A DNA stretch of 64,000 bases from NCBI GenBank assembly GCA_963734185.1, contig CAVTGA010000001.1, positions 930,001 through 994,000 of the forward strand. Reading direction: 5' to 3'. The stretch comes from PALSA-894 sp963734185. GTDB lineage: Bacteria; Pseudomonadota; Alphaproteobacteria; Rhizobiales; Xanthobacteraceae. This document shows, in pieces, positions 44,535 through 54,757 of the stretch. The notes beneath the pieces were generated by a model, which saw only the letters and a list, made by a program, of their open reading frames with translations, was not told the DNA's origin and made no database searches. Numbering within the stretch: position 1 is the first letter of the stretch; every line of letters starts with the position of its first letter. The position numbers were made by a program, and so were the translations under genes.

Positions 44535-45893
44535 ATGGCCCAGCGGACGTGTCTGGCGATCGTGCTTGCGGCCGGCGAGGGCACGCGCATGCGTTCGGGC
44601 CGGCCGAAGGCCCTGCACCAGATCGCAGGGCGGACGCTGCTCGCGCACGTGCTCGCCGCCGTCGCGGCGGCGCGCGCCGACGCCGCCGTGGTGGTCGGGC
44701 CGCACGCGGATGCGGTTGCGGCCGAAGCGCGGCGCTGCCGCGGTGACGCACAGGTCTTCGTCCAAGCCGAGCGGCGCGGAACCGCACACGCCGTATTGCG
44801 GGCGCGGCGCGCGCTTGCGGGCGGGGCGGATGACATCCTGGTGGTCTTCGGCGACACCCCGCTGGTCGGGGCGGCCACGCTGCGGCGGTTGCGCGCGGCG
44901 CTCGCGCGCGGGGCTGCGGTCGTGGTGTTGGCGTTCCGACCGGTCGATCCGACCGGGTACGGCCGACTGATCATGAACGGTGTGCAGGTCACGGCGATCC
45001 GCGAGGACAGGGATGCGAGCGCGGAGGAGCGCACCATCACGCTGTGCAACAGCGGAGTGATGGCGCTGCGCGGCGAGAGCGCACTCGAGATCCTGCGCCG
45101 TATCGGCAATCGCAATGCCAAGGCTGAGTTCTACCTGACCGACGCGGTGGCGATCGCCCATGACATGGGGCTTTCGACCGCCGTGCTGGAGAGCGAGGAG
45201 GATGAAGTGCGCGGGATCAACACGCGGGCACAGCTCGCCGAGGCCGAAGCCGTCATGCAACGCCGCCTGCGCGCCGCGGCGCTCGATGCCGGCGTCACCA
45301 TGGTGGCGCCCGAAACGGTGTTCTTGTCCGCCGACACCAAGCTCGCGCGCGACGTCACCGTCGAGCCCTATGTGGTGTTCGGCCCCGGCGTGATCGTGGA
45401 GGAGGGAGCGACGATCCGTGGCTTCTGCCATCTGGAAGGCGCGCGCGTGGGCAAGGGCGCCTCGGTCGGCCCGTTTGCGCGGTTGCGCCCGGGAACGCGG
45501 CTCGGCGCCAAATCGCGTATCGGCAATTTCGTCGAGGCCAAGGCGGTCGATGTGGGCGCAGGCGCCAAGGCCAATCATCTCGCCTATCTCGGCGACGGCA
45601 GCATCGGGGAGGGGGCGAACATCGGCGCCGGAACCATCTTCTGCAACTACGACGGCACCGCCAAGCACCGTACGCGGGTCGGCAAGGGCGCTTTCATCGG
45701 CTCGAACTCGGCGCTGGTCGCGCCGGTCAAGATCGGCGCCGGCGCTTATGTGGGGACCGGCTCGGTCATCACCGACGACGTGCCGGCGGACGCGCTCGCG
45801 ATTGCCCGCACGCGTCAGGTGCTAAAGCCGGGCTGGGCCAAACGGAAGACAGGAGTCGCCAAAGCGGCAAAGCGTGGCCGCACAGAGCGTTAA
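44535..45893 (+). CDS. glmU: bifunctional N-acetylglucosamine-1-phosphate uridyltransferase / glucosamine-1-phosphate acetyltransferase
   Basis: 452 aa. N-terminal pyrophosphorylase 'AIVLAAGEGTRMRSGRPKAL' with 'GDTPLVGAATLRRL' and 'NRNAKAEFYLTDAVAIAHDM', C-terminal left-handed beta helix ('IVEEGATIRGFCHLEGARVG') with 'ANIGAGTIFCNYDGTAKHRT' and 'IGSNSALVAPVKIGAGAYVG'. Makes UDP-GlcNAc for peptidoglycan and LPS. ATG 44535 starts at the domain (GTG 44532 also possible). Followed by glmS after 122 bases. Confidence 0.96.
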   Translation: MAQRTCLAIVLAAGEGTRMRSGRPKALHQIAGRTLLAHVLAAVAAARADAAVVVGPHADAVAAEARRCRGDAQVFVQAERRGTAHAVLRARRALAGGADDILVVFGDTPLVGAATLRRLRAALARGAAVVVLAFRPVDPTGYGRLIMNGVQVTAIREDRDASAEERTITLCNSGVMALRGESALEILRRIGNRNAKAEFYLTDAVAIAHDMGLSTAVLESEEDEVRGINTRAQLAEAEAVMQRRLRAAALDAGVTMVAPETVFLSADTKLARDVTVEPYVVFGPGVIVEEGATIRGFCHLEGARVGKGASVGPFARLRPGTRLGAKSRIGNFVEAKAVDVGAGAKANHLAYLGDGSIGEGANIGAGTIFCNYDGTAKHRTRVGKGAFIGSNSALVAPVKIGAGAYVGTGSVITDDVPADALAIARTRQVLKPGWAKRKTGVAKAAKRGRTER

Positions 45894-46015
45894 CGGCTTG
45901 CGTTAATTTTACCGGACAAATGTCACACTTCGATAGGCTTTTTGATTTCCGCATCCATATTAGTGCCGTCTAAACAGAGTTTTGGGACAATTCGCGCCAG
46001 AGGCAGGGGCGGGGC

Positions 46016-47839
<1,824 letters not shown>

Positions 47840-48022
47840 GGGCGGACGCTCTCATTGCGACAGCGCAACTCGGCGTGCGGTCCGCGCACCCTCGCCGCAC
47901 GCGGGAGCCTTAATCCCTGCCTGCGTCCGGGGCACGTCGACACGCTCACCGGTTCCATCGTCCCGCCATAAATCCCGCCATACGTAGTTGCGGTGCGGCA
48001 GGGACGGATACAGGAGAGTGTC

Positions 48023-49075
48023 ATGCAGGGGTCGGGACGCATCGGCGGCCTGACGATCGCGGTGGGGTCACTGGCCATGGTCTTGGCCGGGTTTTTGGCC
48101 GCGCCGGCGGCCGCCCAGACCGAAATCCAGTGGGGCTGGTGCTTGGCCGAGGGCGGAGCGGCCCCCGACCAGCAGATTGCAGACTGCACGGCCGTTATCC
48201 AGGCCGGCAAGGCAAAGCCGCAGGATCTGGCGGTCGCCCTGATCGTCCGCGGCGCCGCCTACGCGGCCAAGGGCGAAATCGACGGGGCGCTGACTGACCT
48301 CAACGAGGCGGTGAAGAACAACCCGAAGCTCGGCACCGCCTATTCGGTGCGGGCATCGATCTATGGGGTGAAGGGCGAGCACGATCGTGCGATTGCCGAC
48401 TACTCGACGGCAATCGGCATCAACGCGCGCGTGCCGACCACCTATGTCGACCGCGGGCTGGCCTATCTGCGCAAAGGTGAGACCGAGCGCGCGCTCGCCG
48501 ACTTCAACGAGTTGATCAAGCTCAATCCGAATTCGGCGATCGCGTTCAACAACCGCGGTGTCGCCTATACGATGAAGCGCGATCTCGACCGCGCAGTCGC
48601 CGACTTCACCGAGGCGCTCCGGCTCTATCCCGGCTACGTCAGCGCGCTCGATAACCGCGCCAATGCGCAGCTCAACCAGGGCGCGACCGATCGCGCGCTC
48701 GCCGATTACGGCGAGGTCATCCGCCTGCAACCGGGCAATCCGGCCGCCTGGATGGCCCGGTGCTGGGCGTACGGCCTGGTCGGCCAACTCAAGCCGGCGA
48801 TCGAGGACTGCAACGAGTTCGTGCGGCTGCGGCCGAACGACGCCGGGGCGCTCGACATTCGCGGCATGATGCATTTGAAAGCGGGTCAGCTCAACGAGGC
48901 TATCGCCGACTATGACGCCGCGCTCCAGCTCAACCCGCGCAATCCGAACGCGCTCTACGGGCGTGGGACGGCCAAGCTCAAGAAAGGCGATGCCGGCGGG
49001 AATGCCGACATTGCGGCTGCCAAGGCGATCCGCCAGGACATCGCCGAATTGCTGGCGCGCGTCGGCGTGCGGTGA
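48023..49075 (+). CDS. exported TPR-repeat protein
   Basis: 350 aa. Signal peptide ('GSLAMVLAGFLAAPAAAQTE') and about seven to eight tetratricopeptide repeats, e.g. 'YSVRASIYGVKGEHDRAIAD', 'YVDRGLAYLRKGETERALAD', 'FNNRGVAYTMKRDLDRAVAD', 'ALDIRGMMHLKAGQLNEAIA'. Probably a periplasmic scaffold for protein assembly. ATG 48023 is preceded by 'caggagagtg'. It stands alone between glmS and a composite repeat. Confidence 0.88.
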   Translation: MQGSGRIGGLTIAVGSLAMVLAGFLAAPAAAQTEIQWGWCLAEGGAAPDQQIADCTAVIQAGKAKPQDLAVALIVRGAAYAAKGEIDGALTDLNEAVKNNPKLGTAYSVRASIYGVKGEHDRAIADYSTAIGINARVPTTYVDRGLAYLRKGETERALADFNELIKLNPNSAIAFNNRGVAYTMKRDLDRAVADFTEALRLYPGYVSALDNRANAQLNQGATDRALADYGEVIRLQPGNPAAWMARCWAYGLVGQLKPAIEDCNEFVRLRPNDAGALDIRGMMHLKAGQLNEAIADYDAALQLNPRNPNALYGRGTAKLKKGDAGGNADIAAAKAIRQDIAELLARVGVR

Positions 49076-49109
49076 GCTTGCGATAGCGCAACGTCATGTC
49101 GGTGCGATG

Positions 49110-49212
49110 GAGCGTTTTCCGGCGAAATGTGCAGCGGTTCGCCGCAGAAAACGCGACCATGCGAAGAACCCGGCGCATGTCCGATTCCACTTTGAACGGA
49201 TCATGCTCTAGA
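49110..49212. repeat. composite ~100-bp dispersed repeat, copy 2 (inverted)
   Basis: Reverse complement of 38950-39050: 'ggagcgttttccggcgaaat', 'gcagcggttcgccgcagaaa', then ending 'ttgaacggatcatgctc'. It lies between the TPR and DUF502 genes, near the stop of the TPR gene. Confidence 0.85.
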
Positions 49213-49236
49213 GTGGCGGCATGAGCAGAGCTGGCG

Positions 49237-49998
49237 ATGACCGCGTCCGATAGCCGGTCGCCTGAGGATTTGGTAAGCCCGCCCGTGCCGGCGGAGGTCC
49301 CGCATTCCGGGGTCGGCAGCCGCGTGCGCAACTACTTCCTGACCGGGCTGATCGTCGCCGGGCCGGTCGCCATCACCATCTGGATCGTCTGGTCATTCGT
49401 CACCTGGGTGGACGATCTGGTGCGGCCGTTCATCCCGGTCATGTACCGGCCGGAAACCTATCTGCCGGTCAAGATCCCCGGGTTTGGTTTAATAATCGCT
49501 TTCATGGCATTGACGTTGCTTGGATTTTTGACCGCCAATCTGGTGGGACGTACGCTCGTCGAGGCCGGCGAGCGTATGCTCGAGCGCATGCCGATCGTGC
49601 GCCCGCTCTACCGCGGCCTGAAGCAGGTATTCGAGACGCTGTTCTCCAAGTCCGGATCGACCTTCCGCACCGTCGGGCTGGTTGAGTTCCCGGCGCCCGG
49701 CATGTGGTCGCTCGTTTTCCTTTCGACGCCGCCCGGCTCCGACGTCACGGCGCGGCTGCCCAGCCAGGAAGAGCACGTGTCGGTGTTCATGCCGTGCACG
49801 CCGAACCCGACCACGGGCTTCTTTTTCTACGTGCCGCAGCGCGAGGTCATCGAGCTCGATATCCCGGTCGAGGCGGCGGCCAAGCTGATCATGACCGCCG
49901 GCATGATCCAGCCGGGCGGCAACGGCGACCAGCACAAGAAGCTCGCCGAGACGGCGCGGCTGGCGCAGGCGGTTCGTCCGAAGGCCGCGGCGGAATAG
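49237..49998 (+). CDS. DUF502-family membrane protein
   Basis: 253 aa. Two N-terminal membrane helices ('FLTGLIVAGPVAITIWIVWS', 'GFGLIIAFMALTLLGFLTAN') and a soluble C-terminal domain with 'RPLYRGLKQVFETLFSKSGS', 'VGLVEFPAPGMWSLVFLSTP' and 'VFMPCTPNPTTGFFFYVPQR'. A conserved family of unknown function, often seen near recG. Convergent with recG with a 3-base gap. Confidence 0.88.
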   Translation: MTASDSRSPEDLVSPPVPAEVPHSGVGSRVRNYFLTGLIVAGPVAITIWIVWSFVTWVDDLVRPFIPVMYRPETYLPVKIPGFGLIIAFMALTLLGFLTANLVGRTLVEAGERMLERMPIVRPLYRGLKQVFETLFSKSGSTFRTVGLVEFPAPGMWSLVFLSTPPGSDVTARLPSQEEHVSVFMPCTPNPTTGFFFYVPQREVIELDIPVEAAAKLIMTAGMIQPGGNGDQHKKLAETARLAQAVRPKAAAE

Positions 49999-50001
49999 GG
50001 C

Positions 50002-52098
50002 TCATCCCGCCCGAAGCAACCGGATCGCCTCGTCGCGCTCGAACAGATAGAGCAGGTGGCGCAAGGCTTCACCGCGCGCCGAGCTGAGGGTGGGGTCGCG
50101 CGCCAGCACGAGCTGGGCATCCTTACGGGCGGGCTCGAGCAGCGCCCCGTGCACCTCGATCCGTGCGACCTTGAAGCCCGGCATGCCGGACTGCCGCGTG
50201 CCCAGCACGTCGCCTTCGCCGCGCAGGCGCAAATCCTCTTCGGCGATGCGGAAGCCGTCCTCGGTCGCGCGCAGGATCTCGATGCGGGCCTTCGCGGTCG
50301 CGCCGAGCGGAGCGCGGTAGAGCAGCAGGCAGGTGGAACGCCCACGACCGCGCCCGATCCGTCCGCGCAGCTGATGCAGCTGGGCGAGCCCGAAACGTTC
50401 GGCGTGCTCGATCACCATGACGGTCGCTTCCGGTACGTCGACGCCGACCTCGATGACGGTGGTGGCGACCAGGAGCCGCGTCGAGCCGGCGGCAAAACGC
50501 GCCATGGCGGCGTCCTTGTCCGGTCCGCGCATGCGACCGTGCAGCAGGTCGACGACGTCATCGAAATGCTGCTTGAGTTCGGCGCAGCGTTGTTCGGCTG
50601 CGGCAAGGTCGGTGGTCTGGGACTCTTCGACCAGTGGGCACACCCAATAGACCCGCTCGCCGCGTTCGAGCGCACGGCCGACTGCCGCGACGACCTCGTT
50701 GATGCGCCCGAGCGACAACGCTCGGGTGTCGATGGGCGCGCGGCCGGCCGGTTTTTCCCGCAGCTGCGAGACATCCATGTCGCCGAAATAGGTCAGCACC
50801 AGGGTGCGTGGGATCGGGGTCGCGGTCAGCACCAGGATGTCGACGGCTTGGCCCTTGCGCGCGAGCGCAAGGCGCTGGTGCACGCCGAAGCGGTGCTGCT
50901 CGTCGACCACCGCGAGCGCCAGGTCCTTGAACGCGACCTCGTCCTGGAACAGCGCATGGGTACCGACGAGCAGGTCGAGGTCGCCGGCCTGGAGGCGTTC
51001 AAGCATCTCGGCCCGTTCGCGCCCGCGCTCGCGGCCGGTGAGGATGGCGACGCGCAGACCGGCGGCCTCGGCGAGCGGAGCGATGGTCTTGTAATGCTGG
51101 CGCGCGAGCAGCTCGGTTGGCGCCATCAGTGCCGCTTGGCGGCCGGCTTCGACGACGTGCGCCGCGGCCAACAGCGCCACTACGGTCTTGCCGGAGCCGA
51201 CGTCGCCTTGCAGCAGCCGCAGCATGCGCTCCGGCTTGGCGAGATCGGCGGCAATGTCCGCGAGCGCGCGCGTCTGCGAGGGGGTGAGCGAGTAGGGCAG
51301 CGCGGCGACGATTTGTTCGCGCAGCCGGCCGTCGCCGGCGCTCGGACGGCCGGCTTGCCGCCGCTGGTTGGCGCGTACCAGGGCGAGCGTGAGCTGGCCG
51401 GCAAGCAGTTCATCGAACGCAAGCCGCGACCACGCCGGGCTGTCGGGCACGATTGCCGGCTCGGCCGGGCGATGCAGGCTGCGCAGCGCCGTTGCGAAGG
51501 ACGGCCATTGCCGTGCGCGCGCAAATGCCGGATCCAGCCATTCGGGCAATTCCGCCAGTTTACCGAGCGCCGCCTCGGCGGCGCGGCGTACTACGTTGAT
51601 GCCGAGGCCCTCGGTCAGCGGATAGACCGGCTCGATCAACGGCAGATCGGCGAAGCCTTGCTCGTCGACCACCCGGTCGGGATGCACCATCTGCAGCATG
51701 CCGTCGTAGAACTGCGCCATGCCCGAGACGTAGCGGCGCTGCCCCGCCGGCAGGAGCTTTTCGAGGTAGTCCCGCCGCGCGTTGAAATAAGTCAGCGTGA
51801 GCGTGCCGGTCTCGTCGCTGGTGTAGATCCGATAGGGCGCGCGCGGTCGGTTGGGCGGTGCCGGGCGATGGCTCTCGACGGTGACCAGCACCGTGACAAC
51901 GGTATCCGGGACCACATCGCGCAGCTTGGGCTGAGCGCGGCGGTCGACCGCGCCGATCGGAAGGTGGAACAGGAGATCGACGACGCGCGGAGTTTCGGCG
52001 CGGTCGAGCAGGCGACCGAACAGCTGGGCGAGCTTCGGCCCGATGCCGGGCAGGCTCGTCAGCGCGGCGAACAGGGGATCCAGCAGACTCGGCCGCAT
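50002..52098 (-). CDS. recG: ATP-dependent DNA helicase RecG
   Basis: 698 aa. N-terminal wedge/OB region ('GAVDRRAQPKLRDVVPDTVV'), then helicase motifs 'RLLQGDVGSGKTVVALLAAA', 'ALMAPTELLARQHYKTIAPL', 'VVDEQHRFGVHQRLALARKG' and 'VLTATPIPRTL', and the C-terminal 'VMVIEHAERFGLAQLHQLRG'. It remodels stalled forks and branched DNA. Full length. A composite repeat lies directly upstream of its start. Confidence 0.97.
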   Translation of the reverse strand: MRPSLLDPLFAALTSLPGIGPKLAQLFGRLLDRAETPRVVDLLFHLPIGAVDRRAQPKLRDVVPDTVVTVLVTVESHRPAPPNRPRAPYRIYTSDETGTLTLTYFNARRDYLEKLLPAGQRRYVSGMAQFYDGMLQMVHPDRVVDEQGFADLPLIEPVYPLTEGLGINVVRRAAEAALGKLAELPEWLDPAFARARQWPSFATALRSLHRPAEPAIVPDSPAWSRLAFDELLAGQLTLALVRANQRRQAGRPSAGDGRLREQIVAALPYSLTPSQTRALADIAADLAKPERMLRLLQGDVGSGKTVVALLAAAHVVEAGRQAALMAPTELLARQHYKTIAPLAEAAGLRVAILTGRERGRERAEMLERLQAGDLDLLVGTHALFQDEVAFKDLALAVVDEQHRFGVHQRLALARKGQAVDILVLTATPIPRTLVLTYFGDMDVSQLREKPAGRAPIDTRALSLGRINEVVAAVGRALERGERVYWVCPLVEESQTTDLAAAEQRCAELKQHFDDVVDLLHGRMRGPDKDAAMARFAAGSTRLLVATTVIEVGVDVPEATVMVIEHAERFGLAQLHQLRGRIGRGRGRSTCLLLYRAPLGATAKARIEILRATEDGFRIAEEDLRLRGEGDVLGTRQSGMPGFKVARIEVHGALLEPARKDAQLVLARDPTLSSARGEALRHLLYLFERDEAIRLLRAG

Positions 52099-52117
52099 CG
52101 GCGCATCCGGCTTTTCC

Positions 52118-52220
52118 AGAGCATGATCCGTTCAAGCGGAACGGATCATGCTCTGGGAATCCTTACGTGGTCGCGTTTGTCTCACGGCGAACCGCTGCAC
52201 ACTTCGCCGGAAAACGCTCC
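52118..52220. repeat. composite ~100-bp dispersed repeat, copy 3
   Basis: 'agagcatgatccgttcaagc' through 'ggatcatgctctg', then 'tggtcgcgtttgtctcacgg', 'cgaaccgctgcacacttcgc', 'cggaaaacgctcc'. It is between the starts of recG (minus) and the end of the flavoprotein gene, i.e. in the recG upstream region. Confidence 0.85.
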
Positions 52221-52265
52221 AGTTTCCCGAGATGCTGACGCCTGGCGGCGGCGCAGGCAACACGC

Positions 52266-53804
52266 TCAGGCGGGTGGGATCGACTGCGCGAAGCGGAACA
52301 CGTTGGCCGGGTCGACGCGGCCTTTGATCTCGCGCAGGCGCTTCAGGTTGGTGCCGTAATACGCCTCCTGCCAATCCGTAAGCGAGGGGTCGATGAAATT
52401 CTGATAGGCCTGTTTGTTGGTGAACGGCCGCATCGCGTCGTAGAATGCGTCCTGCCAGGCGTGATTGGCTTGCAGCAGGTCCGGCGCAATATCGGCCGGC
52501 CAATTCAGGCCGATATCCTGAATCCAGCGCGTGCTGCGGTGCACGAAGGCGGTCGCGTTCGCCGGCACCGTATTCATCCGGCCGCCGGTCTGGAAGAAGC
52601 GGAAGTCGGCGGCGGCGTTGGGGCCGCTGCCGGTCCCCGGCCAGCGGCGCAGGAAGTCGAACGCGATTGCGCGCGCATTGGCGTCGAGATTTGCCGTCAG
52701 GAACGTCGAGCGTTCCTGGAAGCGGGCCGGCCCGTCATGGTCTTCCAGGAATGCCTGTCCCTGCCAGTACGGCAGCACGCGGATATCCTCGGAGTCCGGC
52801 CTTGCGACGGCATAGGCAGGCCGCAACAAGTTCAACACCTGCTGCTTCGTTCCGCGCTGGATCTGGCCGATCAGGTTGATCGACACATCCTGTCCGGCAC
52901 GACGCTGCTCCGGCGTCACCGCGGACGCGGAGAAACGCGTGCCGAGCGTATTGGGTCCGTTGTCGAGCGCCGGCATCAGGGCGGCGAACACCTGCTCGGC
53001 CTTCGTTTTCCACGTGATGTTGAACACCGCGACCGGCCGGGCCGGGAAGGTCTGCAGCGCAAACGACGTGTTGATGCCGAAATTGCCGCCGCCGCCACCG
53101 CGGCAGGCCCAGAACAGGTCGGCGACCGTGTGGTCGTTGCTGCGGCCATTGAGCGTCAACGCCTTGCCGTCGGCCGTGACGATCTCGCTTTCCACCACCT
53201 GATCGCAGGCGAGCTTGTCGGCGCGCATGTTGAAGCCGATGCCGCCTCCGAGCAGGAAGCCGGCGACGCCCACGGTCGGACAGCGGCCATGGGTGATCGC
53301 CACATTGGCCTTCTGCAGGGCGTCGTAGAGGGTCTGGTTGCGGCCCCCGGCGCCGGCACGGACGATGCCGGTGCGTGGGTCGAAAGAGGTCGCGTTCATC
53401 ATCGAGACGTCGATCATCAGCCCGGTGGTCATCGAGAAGCCGGCATAGGAATGGCCGCCGGAGCGCGCGATCAGCGGCACGTTGTTCTCGCGACACCACA
53501 GGATCGACTGCGCGACGTCCCTGCTGCCGCCGCATAGCGCGATGGCGGCGGCCCGCGTCTGCGCATAGCGCAGATTGTACGGCAGGTTGAATTTCTCGAA
53601 GTCGAAGTCGGCCGGCCGCAGCAGCGGACCGGCAAGCCGTTTCGACAGGTCGCGCCATGCGGCGTCGGAGATATTCGGCGCGTCTTGCGCGAAAGCCCGA
53701 TCGGCGAGCAGTCCGCGGCCAAAGCCCGCGGCGAGGGCCGCGGCTGACGCACCGATCAGGAATCCACGCCGGCTGAGCGCAGGCCGCTGCGACGACAATG
53801 CCAT
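52266..53804 (-). CDS. Tat-exported FAD-binding oxidoreductase (BBE type)
   Basis: 512 aa. Tat signal 'SRRGFLIGASAAALAAGFG'. Flavin domain: 'IARSGGHSYAGFSMTTGLMI' with the His that binds FAD covalently, and 'THGRCPTVGVAGFLLGGGIG' with the Cys of berberine-bridge-type bicovalent attachment. C-terminal BBE motif 'WQEAYYGTNLKRLREIKGRV' and 'DPANVFRFAQSIPP'. It likely oxidises a sugar, alcohol or aromatic in the periplasm. Ribosome site 'ggaggg' before ATG 53802-53804. Single gene, substrate unknown. Confidence 0.92.
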   Translation of the reverse strand: MALSSQRPALSRRGFLIGASAAALAAGFGRGLLADRAFAQDAPNISDAAWRDLSKRLAGPLLRPADFDFEKFNLPYNLRYAQTRAAAIALCGGSRDVAQSILWCRENNVPLIARSGGHSYAGFSMTTGLMIDVSMMNATSFDPRTGIVRAGAGGRNQTLYDALQKANVAITHGRCPTVGVAGFLLGGGIGFNMRADKLACDQVVESEIVTADGKALTLNGRSNDHTVADLFWACRGGGGGNFGINTSFALQTFPARPVAVFNITWKTKAEQVFAALMPALDNGPNTLGTRFSASAVTPEQRRAGQDVSINLIGQIQRGTKQQVLNLLRPAYAVARPDSEDIRVLPYWQGQAFLEDHDGPARFQERSTFLTANLDANARAIAFDFLRRWPGTGSGPNAAADFRFFQTGGRMNTVPANATAFVHRSTRWIQDIGLNWPADIAPDLLQANHAWQDAFYDAMRPFTNKQAYQNFIDPSLTDWQEAYYGTNLKRLREIKGRVDPANVFRFAQSIPPA

Positions 53805-53913
53805 GGCGTCCCTCCACTTTAATTGGAGATTGCAAGGAATGACTGAGTCTCGGCTCAGTGGCAAAGCCCGCGGCGCGAAAACGCCATACGCGTTCGCGCT
53901 TGCGACGGTGCGA

Positions 53914-54339
53914 CTAGCGCGGCACCGGGTCGCCGCTGCGCGCGAAAACCGCGCTCGCCCGCACCACGCGCTCGCCGTTCACCACCAGGAACGCATTGGC
54001 AAAGGCGAGCCGGCCGCCGACCTTCTGCACGTCGACATGCGCTTCGACCCAGTCGCCGACCTTGGGTGCGCCGACGAAATCAGCGCTGAGATTGGCGGTA
54101 GTGAGCGCGGCGGGCGGGTCCTGGCTCAGCGCCGCCCGGTAGCCGAGCGCGATGTCGAGCAAGGTCAGCAGCAGGCCGCCATGGGCACTGCCGCGGGCAT
54201 TGGCGTGCTTGGGCAGGATGCGCAGTCCCACGATGAAGGAGCCATCCGGCTCTTTGCGGTGGAAGAACGGCCCGGCGAGGTCGAGGAACGGGCTGGTACG
54301 GAACAGGGGTTCGAAACCGGCGGGAGGTTGCGCGTCCAT
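53914..54339 (-). CDS. PaaI-type hotdog-fold thioesterase
   Basis: 141 aa. Hotdog fold with 'HANARGSAHGGLLLTLLDIA' (the catalytic region of PaaI-type thioesterases), 'SADFVGAPKVGDWVEAHVDV' and 'FANAFLVVNGERVVRASAVF'. It hydrolyses acyl-CoA thioesters in the cytosol. The ATG at 54337-54339 begins at the domain. Divergent from sdhE. Confidence 0.85.
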   Translation of the reverse strand: MDAQPPAGFEPLFRTSPFLDLAGPFFHRKEPDGSFIVGLRILPKHANARGSAHGGLLLTLLDIALGYRAALSQDPPAALTTANLSADFVGAPKVGDWVEAHVDVQKVGGRLAFANAFLVVNGERVVRASAVFARSGDPVPR

Positions 54340-54475
54340 CGCCTGACTCTTCGAATTCCTTTTCGGAACTCCATCGTACACGCAAACGGGGTCCTGACAT
54401 CCGCCTTGCGCGACGCTATATCAGCCTCGCCCGGCACGTCCGGGCTTTTAGCGTTGAATTGCACGTGAGAGCGGC

Positions 54476-54757
54476 ATGAGCGGAACCACGCGGTCGAGTG
54501 ACGGTCTGGACGAGAGGCGCCGCAGGCTGCTGTTCCGCGCCTGGCATCGCGGTACGCGTGAGGCCGACCTGATCTTGGGATCCTTCGCCGATGCCCACGT
54601 CGCGGCCCTGAACGACGCCGACCTCGCCGACTTCGAGCGGCTGATGGATGTCCCGGAACCCGACCTCTACGCCTGGGTCACGGGCGAGGCGGAAACGCCC
54701 GGAGCTTATGACACCGCGCTGTTCGCCCGCCTGCGTGAATTTCACAGGGCGAGGTGA
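54476..54757 (+). CDS. sdhE: FAD assembly factor SdhE (succinate dehydrogenase flavinylation)
   Basis: 93 aa. Small helical protein with the RGxxE motif 'HRGTREADLILGSFADAHVA' and 'FERLMDVPEPDLYAWVTGEA'. It helps covalent FAD attachment to SdhA. Its stop overlaps the GTG start of mfd by 4 bases, a coupling often seen in alphaproteobacteria (recG-sdhE-mfd neighbourhood). Confidence 0.92.
   Translation: MSGTTRSSDGLDERRRRLLFRAWHRGTREADLILGSFADAHVAALNDADLADFERLMDVPEPDLYAWVTGEAETPGAYDTALFARLREFHRAR

Noticed and set aside
45894..46015. glmS ribozyme upstream of glmS
   Set aside because: Too short, no matching core; these ribozymes are typical of Gram-positive bacteria.
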